NCBI RefSeq assembly: GCF_009870825.1
Contig: NZ_WTWY01000016.1
Location: 89,194-153,193, forward strand
DNA length: 64,000 nt
Origin: Paenibacillus sp. USDA918EY
GTDB taxonomy: Bacteria; Bacillota; Bacilli; Paenibacillales; Paenibacillaceae
Reading direction: 5' to 3'
Under the pieces are notes generated by a model. It was not told the origin of the DNA. It ran no database searches and saw only the letters and a list, made by a program, of their open reading frames with translations. This document shows positions 59,769 to 64,000 of the stretch, in pieces. The first letter of the stretch is position 1, and every line of letters starts with the position of its first letter. The position numbers and the translations under genes were made by a program.

Positions 59769-60698
59769 CTAATTAATGGAATTAGCCAAGCTGTCTTGTT
59801 CGATTTGCTTCAGGCGGGCTTCCAAGTCTTTGATATCCTGTTTATTGCCGGCGATCAGCATCAGCAGGTTTGTCCGCAGCCGGTTAAGAATTACTGCTCC
59901 CTCTTCACGCGTCATCGTATCCCCCGGCCGCGTCCCATCGACATATCCGTTCTTCGTCATTGTGTCCCAAGCTTCGGCCGCCCAGGCGCTTACCTTGGTG
60001 ATATCTTTTGGCACCTTGATTTCCTCCTTACCCTTTTTGCAATACTTGGCCTTTAACTGCTCGACCGTCCCGTCAAACTCATTGAGATCGACGGGACCGG
60101 AAATACCAGCAACCTTTCGCCCGCCGCCTGAAAGCTCCCCGCCAAGCGTGCCGTCGCTGTACTGCCAAAACTCCCAGCGCTTCCATCCTGATGCATCCGC
60201 CGGCGCCTGGTTACTGTACCTTGCGATCCAAAGCGGATAATTCGTAAGACCGGAAAACCGGCCGATAAACGACGGATACGTGTAAACCATCGGCCTCCTT
60301 CCGGTCAGCCGCTCAACTTCTTCCAAGAAGGCCTTGGCTACCGCAGTGCAGCCCGCAGGCGTTAATCCGCCTTTGTTGCTCTCATAGTCCATGACAAACG
60401 GTAGGTCAAAGACCTCGGGCCCACCTGCCGCTTTGATGGCGTTGTAAAATATCTGAGCTGCATCACGGGCTTTGTCAGCTGTCGTCACCGAGTCGTCCAC
60501 ATAATGGTAGGCACCGATGAGCAGCCCTGCAGCCTTAGCGCCTCTAACGTTAGCCAAAAACTTATTGTCCATGCTGTTTTGCGTGGCTTTAACGAACACA
60601 AATGAAATGCCGGCAGCTGCCACCGCCTGCCAATCGATTACGCCTTGCCAATGCGATACATCGATACCCTGGGCGTTTCCCTTACTCCGATTTTGCAT
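59769..60698 (-). CDS. Phage endolysin, glycoside hydrolase family 25
   Basis: This 309-residue lysozyme cleaves peptidoglycan glycan strands. The GH25 domain (about 10-205) starts GIDVSHWQGVIDW with catalytic-type Asp, has VFVKATQ, IGAYHYVDD and LPFVMDYESNKGG with the Asp/Glu pair, and ends EFWQYSDG...VDLNEFDG. An S-layer-homology-like segment follows (WAAEAWDTMTKNGYVDGTRPGDTMTREEGAVILNRL), then a coiled tail. The ATG at 60698 is 7 nt after GGGGGAA. It overlaps the holin stop by 17 nt: a classical lysis cassette. Confidence 0.93.
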   Translation of the reverse strand: MQNRSKGNAQGIDVSHWQGVIDWQAVAAAGISFVFVKATQNSMDNKFLANVRGAKAAGLLIGAYHYVDDSVTTADKARDAAQIFYNAIKAAGGPEVFDLPFVMDYESNKGGLTPAGCTAVAKAFLEEVERLTGRRPMVYTYPSFIGRFSGLTNYPLWIARYSNQAPADASGWKRWEFWQYSDGTLGGELSGGGRKVAGISGPVDLNEFDGTVEQLKAKYCKKGKEEIKVPKDITKVSAWAAEAWDTMTKNGYVDGTRPGDTMTREEGAVILNRLRTNLLMLIAGNKQDIKDLEARLKQIEQDSLANSIN

Positions 60699-61149
60699 CG
60701 ACACTTCCCCCTTTCCGATCCTCGGCCCGTTTCAGCTTCTTGTCCAATTCGGATTTTACCCACTCAATCAAAGCATTAAGAACCGGCAACGGCAGCCAGT
60801 CACCCCAACCTGCTCGGATACTGTTGGCCGTCATGGACTGCAGGACGTGGTAAATGAGGCCGAATGCCAGCGCCCCAAAGATGACACCCGGAAGGTTAAA
60901 GATAACGTCAAGCAAATGACCGCCAGCTGGAAGCAGAAGCATAAACACGGTCCGGATGACCCCATCGATACCGTATTTGCTGGCATACGAATTATCCTTT
61001 TTAGCGGCACGGGTGCCGGAGATCCAATCCATAACGATAAAAAACAAAAGAGCTGTCATAATCGCACCCACTGCATCACCGCCGCCATACAAAAATTCAA
61101 AAGCCGGGACCAGTATGGCCCCAGCTACGGAAATAACGTATTTATCCAA
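60682..61149 (-). CDS. Phage holin (holin_4 / toxin-secretion type)
   Basis: This 155-residue membrane protein has about three helices (VISVAGAILVPAFEFLYGG, AIMTALLFFIVMDWISG, VIFGALAFGLIYHVLQSM). The motif MDWISGTRAAKK is characteristic of the Phage_holin_4 (Cph1/TcdE) family. The charged C-terminus is typical. The start is TTG 61149, 10 nt after AAAGGA. It would make membrane lesions that release or activate the endolysin encoded next. Confidence 0.92.
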   Translation of the reverse strand: MDKYVISVAGAILVPAFEFLYGGGDAVGAIMTALLFFIVMDWISGTRAAKKDNSYASKYGIDGVIRTVFMLLLPAGGHLLDVIFNLPGVIFGALAFGLIYHVLQSMTANSIRAGWGDWLPLPVLNALIEWVKSELDKKLKRAEDRKGGSVDAKSE

Positions 61150-61178
61150 GCTTGATCAATCCTTTCTAGATTTAAATA

Positions 61179-61199
61179 GCCCCCGGATTACCCGAGGGC
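61179..61199 (-). terminator. Possible hairpin between xkdX and holin
   Basis: GCCCCCGG pairs with CCGAGGGC (one bulge), followed on minus by TATTTAAAT. It may attenuate transcription into the lysis genes. Confidence 0.45.
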
Positions 61200-61216
61200 G
61201 AATTGATGAATAATTA

Positions 61217-61360
61217 TTACGCTTTATAATCCTTACCTGTGATAACTTTAAACTCTGATGCTGTGATGACGTTAAATGATACGTAAAGCCGGAGTTGGAC
61301 GTCTGACACCCATTTCTTTTCGTAATAGTAGGAAAGTCTTTCAAAGTCACTATTGAACAT
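61217..61360 (-). CDS. xkdX: XkdX-family phage protein
   Basis: This 47-residue protein (MFNSDFERLSYYYEKKWVSD, then VQLRLYVSFNVITASEFKVI) matches the short XkdX family encoded between tail and lysis genes of PBSX-like phages. GCAGGAGG precedes the ATG at 61360. It overlaps the end of the upstream gene by 11 nt, so translation is coupled. Its function is unknown. Confidence 0.9.
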   Translation of the reverse strand: MFNSDFERLSYYYEKKWVSDVQLRLYVSFNVITASEFKVITGKDYKA

Positions 61361-61991
61361 TTCCATCGCCTCCTGCTAAAATTTTTAACTCCAGGGCTGC
61401 CAACATCTGACCAAGTGCCTTGTTTTGCTGGTATAAATCAAGAATAGCTATATCCTTTTTAACCAACTCGCCACCAATAACGGTACTCTGTTTTTTTAGG
61501 TCGAGCGTAGCCAAGTCTTGCTTGACCTGTTCGGAGCCAATTGTACCGACGTCCTCAAGGCGATCATCTGCTTTTCGCGCAACCTGATCCAGCTCCGAAG
61601 CTATATCGGCGACTCCCTCTTTCATTGCGGCCAGATCCGCCCCGATCCGGTCCAACTCGCTCGGCTCCGCAGGCTTGTGCATCTCCTCGATTTCTTCCGG
61701 CGTTAAGCCTTCGCTCCAATAATCCAAGGGATTAACCGGCTTGTCCTCTTCCCGCGCTTCCCAAGCGACGAGCTCAAACTTTGGAAGATACAATCCCGGC
61801 ACGACCGGCACGCCGACGATATACCCGGCAATCTCCTGCTCAGGTTCGTCTTCCGGCTGCTCCGGCGCTGACTCCATCGGATCAGGTTCCGGAGGATCGG
61901 CATAAAAAGGGACGACACCGGAAAAGGTATCGTCCACAAGCGCGTCCTCAATGTAGAGGCCGTCTGTATTTACTTTAGGTACTGCTTTCAT
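61350..61991 (-). CDS. XkdW-like phage tail-region protein with coiled coil
   Basis: This 213-residue protein starts MKAVPKVNTDGLYIEDALVD and has an acidic Pro/Glu-rich linker. A beta segment follows (GYIVGVPVVPGLYLPKFELVAWE), then GLTPEEIEEMHKP and a long coiled coil (about 115-205). This organisation is usual for the accessory protein encoded between the tail fibre and XkdX. GGAGG lies 7 nt before the ATG. Function probably structural; family assignment by context. Confidence 0.7.
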   Translation of the reverse strand: MKAVPKVNTDGLYIEDALVDDTFSGVVPFYADPPEPDPMESAPEQPEDEPEQEIAGYIVGVPVVPGLYLPKFELVAWEAREEDKPVNPLDYWSEGLTPEEIEEMHKPAEPSELDRIGADLAAMKEGVADIASELDQVARKADDRLEDVGTIGSEQVKQDLATLDLKKQSTVIGGELVKKDIAILDLYQQNKALGQMLAALELKILAGGDGNVQ

Positions 61992-62003
61992 AGGTTACCT
62001 CCC

Positions 62004-64000
62004 TTAATCCAAAATGATTTCAGTAAAGATGCTTACAACACTAGCACCTACCGTTATAATTCCTGTACCGTCCGAAGATAGTCTCAGAGTCGCAACAACG
62101 TCAGTTGTTCCATTCCAGGATTGAATGGGCTTTAGGATATCAACTGTAGGTCTGTAGCCTATGCCTAGCTTAAACACTGGCGCCCCAATTACCCCATCTT
62201 TTAGTATCATTTGAAGTTCGAGTTTGTTTCCGTTTTTCCTGTACTTAACAACACCATTAGCTACCCACCCATTAAGCAAAGTAGGCGTAATCCATCCAGG
62301 TGCATCCTTTTCCGCCTTCTTCATTTCGGCCACGCTGACACGTTGCAGCGCCTCTTGCACCCCCGTCATCAGATCTGTAAGCTGCGCCTTTTCATTTGCA
62401 GCCAGGCTACCGGTGATCGGTACGACAGGTGATTTGTCGAGTTTAATATAGGTAACGCTGTAGGATGCTGACTGTTCATAATCTGCATTTTTAATAATTG
62501 CCCGAACATTCCCATAAGCATCAGAGTTATTAAAATACCAGTCTGAATCATTCCTGTTGTTTTTATAAACGTTAGTTATTTGCAAAGCTTTATTTTTCAA
62601 CCGCGAAGCTTCAAATCCTGATAAACCGACATTTATTTGGTGCTGATCATATGGATCTGCTACTGGATTCGCTCGTTCCCGTACCACAATCCCTGTTCCA
62701 ACCTCGATTTGATTGTCGCCCTCAGCAAGCGTTAAGCAACCCTCGGACGTAACCGGCTCGACTGTAGGAGATGCGAGTTTATATAAGAGGTTATACGGAA
62801 TCCAATCTGGGGCTGGTGAGGTGGGCAATATGGATGTCCAGTTTGCCGCCCCGCCTGATTTGACAGTTCCCCATGATTTCTCCCCACTGCCATTGTATGG
62901 ATCAAGAGAGTTCCATTGACGCATTCTCCACCCCATAAAATATGCCTTAATCTCATCGGGTGTCGGTGTGTAGTTGTCGCCCCATCCACTGTCAGCGTTT
63001 CGGATATTAATGTAAGTCCCCCCGTCACTATAAACATAAAAAGAATCAGGGGATTCTGTTGACCCCAATTTAGTTAGCGGAGTTCCATCGTACTTAACAG
63101 CCATTTGTGACTCAGGCACGTAGCCCAAAACACCTGTATTAACTGCACGCACAACCTTTGTGCTAGACGGCTTTACGGAGTCAAAAATGTAATCAAACTT
63201 TCCATTAAGTACAACCTTCTTCCATTTTGCCAATTTGAAATACTGCCCCTCACGTTCAAACAATTCGTCCGGCTCGCTGCCATCAGTCGGATTAGCGTGC
63301 AGCTCCGTTTGAAATGCTAGCAATGAATTCTTCTGAGGCTTGAACGGCTTCGGAGTCGAGCCAATTGTAAGCATGGGCTTTGAAACAATTTGAGTCTTAT
63401 ATGCTGTATTGTCATTAATAACCTCCATTACAACATACATCTGCATAAACCGAGCATTAGATGGAACTGTATATGTTCCTTTGTATTTTCGGGTGTCTAT
63501 TCCTTCGCCAGCAAGTCTATTTCCATCCGCATCAAGCCAGTAAAAAAATAATGCATCCGGAATGTTCGAAGGGTTCTTGGTTATATCGGCATTCAAAGAG
63601 TATGTTTGCCCAGGGATAACAGGAATATTGACTGTGGTGTTCGCATGATTATCAGCATCCTTGGAATATTGCTCAATCACGTAGGGCTCAAGAAATTTGT
63701 AATATGCTCCACCGAGAGCTACATTGTACCACTCATAAAACGGAGGCAACAAGTTTCCGCTAACCCGCGTCACATATGGATTCTCGACACCGATTATCCC
63801 GATCCGTCCCTGCCCGTTAATTTCCGATTTACCCTTAATGGCCCCAAGCTTAAACCGTGCATCACGTTTGGCCGTTACGAGCTGTACGCCGGGCTGCAGC
63901 GTGAGCGTTTCGGATTCGGCGGAGTCAAGCCGATCTTCCAGCGCCGTGATAGCCGCGCTATGCTCGTCCAGCAGCTCGCCGTGGGCGACGATTTCCGCAA
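62004..64000 (-). CDS. Phage tail/baseplate or fibre protein, partial
   Basis: The frame is open from the stop at 62004 to the window edge (665 codons visible), so the N-terminus is missing. A predicted GTG start at 63773 is only an internal codon: the sequence upstream reads on in frame as KSEINGQGRIGIIGVENPYV. The protein has beta-rich receptor-binding-like segments (a carbohydrate-binding-like stretch around TVNIPVIPGQTYSLNADI) and repeats of polar loops. It ends with a region common at the C-terminus of Paenibacillus phage tail proteins (GWVANGVVKYRKNGNKLELQ). Probably a host-recognition fibre. Confidence 0.8.
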   Translation of the reverse strand, partial: AEIVAHGELLDEHSAAITALEDRLDSAESETLTLQPGVQLVTAKRDARFKLGAIKGKSEINGQGRIGIIGVENPYVTRVSGNLLPPFYEWYNVALGGAYYKFLEPYVIEQYSKDADNHANTTVNIPVIPGQTYSLNADITKNPSNIPDALFFYWLDADGNRLAGEGIDTRKYKGTYTVPSNARFMQMYVVMEVINDNTAYKTQIVSKPMLTIGSTPKPFKPQKNSLLAFQTELHANPTDGSEPDELFEREGQYFKLAKWKKVVLNGKFDYIFDSVKPSSTKVVRAVNTGVLGYVPESQMAVKYDGTPLTKLGSTESPDSFYVYSDGGTYINIRNADSGWGDNYTPTPDEIKAYFMGWRMRQWNSLDPYNGSGEKSWGTVKSGGAANWTSILPTSPAPDWIPYNLLYKLASPTVEPVTSEGCLTLAEGDNQIEVGTGIVVRERANPVADPYDQHQINVGLSGFEASRLKNKALQITNVYKNNRNDSDWYFNNSDAYGNVRAIIKNADYEQSASYSVTYIKLDKSPVVPITGSLAANEKAQLTDLMTGVQEALQRVSVAEMKKAEKDAPGWITPTLLNGWVANGVVKYRKNGNKLELQMILKDGVIGAPVFKLGIGYRPTVDILKPIQSWNGTTDVVATLRLSSDGTGIITVGASVVSIFTEIILD

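Overview
The window looks like a chromosomal segment of a Gram-positive, spore-former-type Firmicute, most likely Paenibacillus or a close relative. The evidence is strong AGGAGG-type ribosome binding sites with frequent TTG/GTG starts, the sigW-rsiW-cdaA-cdaR-glmM-glmS order with a glmS ribozyme, a CBO0543-family membrane protein, a SigZ-type sigma factor, an SLH-domain protein, a Cu-amine-oxidase-N-domain surface protein and a Paenibacillus-like prophage tail and lysis module. I assign the genus from family content only; no 16S gene is present.

Layout. 1-8.6 kb: the start of a SWIM-zinc-finger protein, then small single genes: two alpha/beta hydrolases, a chemoreceptor, a GNAT acetyltransferase, a CD3324-family regulator, an FMN reductase with an Lrp regulator, an MBL-fold hydrolase and a DinB-like protein. 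9-12 kb: a DeoR repressor divergent from a metallophosphoesterase-EamA transporter operon, with clear promoters and repeated operator-like sequences. 12-16.7 kb: PadR regulator plus SnoaL-like protein, YwqG and DUF4261 proteins, and a secreted erythromycin-esterase-family protein. 16.9-21.7 kb: a five-gene operon encoding a secreted protein, an ABC ATPase, its permease, a histidine kinase and an OmpR-family regulator. Upstream of it are three direct repeats with an 11-bp period, as expected for autoregulation. 21.8-27.6 kb: hydrolase/TetR pair, aldo-keto reductase, SigZ and a large surface protein. 27.8-31 kb: an AT-rich two-gene ABC exporter and a secreted tyrosine phosphatase. 31-40.6 kb: MerR-SRPBCC-MFS operon with a 19-bp-spacer MerR promoter, an AraC regulator divergent from a three-gene Atu4866/SDR/MFS operon, and two SDR genes divergent from a TetR regulator. 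40.6-47 kb: SLH protein, CBO0543 protein, a patch of gene remnants, a CDF metal exporter with a CzrA-type operator, a second DinB protein and HxlR divergent from an MFS pump.

47-58.1 kb is core genome, all on the minus strand. sigW and rsiW handle envelope stress. cdaA and cdaR make c-di-AMP and control its synthesis. glmM and glmS make amino-sugar precursors for peptidoglycan, and glmS is feedback-controlled by its ribozyme. ppc supplies oxaloacetate. A 3'-terminal fragment of a 5S rRNA gene lies between the MFS gene and glmS.

58.8-64 kb is the end of a prophage integrated at a tRNA-Gly(TCC) gene. Only the 3' part of the tRNA is left at this junction. It is followed by two 17-bp direct repeats, a small hypothetical gene, a LexA-controlled yolD-like gene, a GH25 endolysin, a holin, XkdX, an XkdW-like protein and a tail protein that runs off the window.

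I did not find a defence system, a CRISPR array or a biosynthetic gene cluster. The most promising under-described items are the secreted-protein/ABC/two-component operon, the remnant-derived promoter of the CDF gene, the 5S rRNA fragment and the tandem att remnants beside the prophage.
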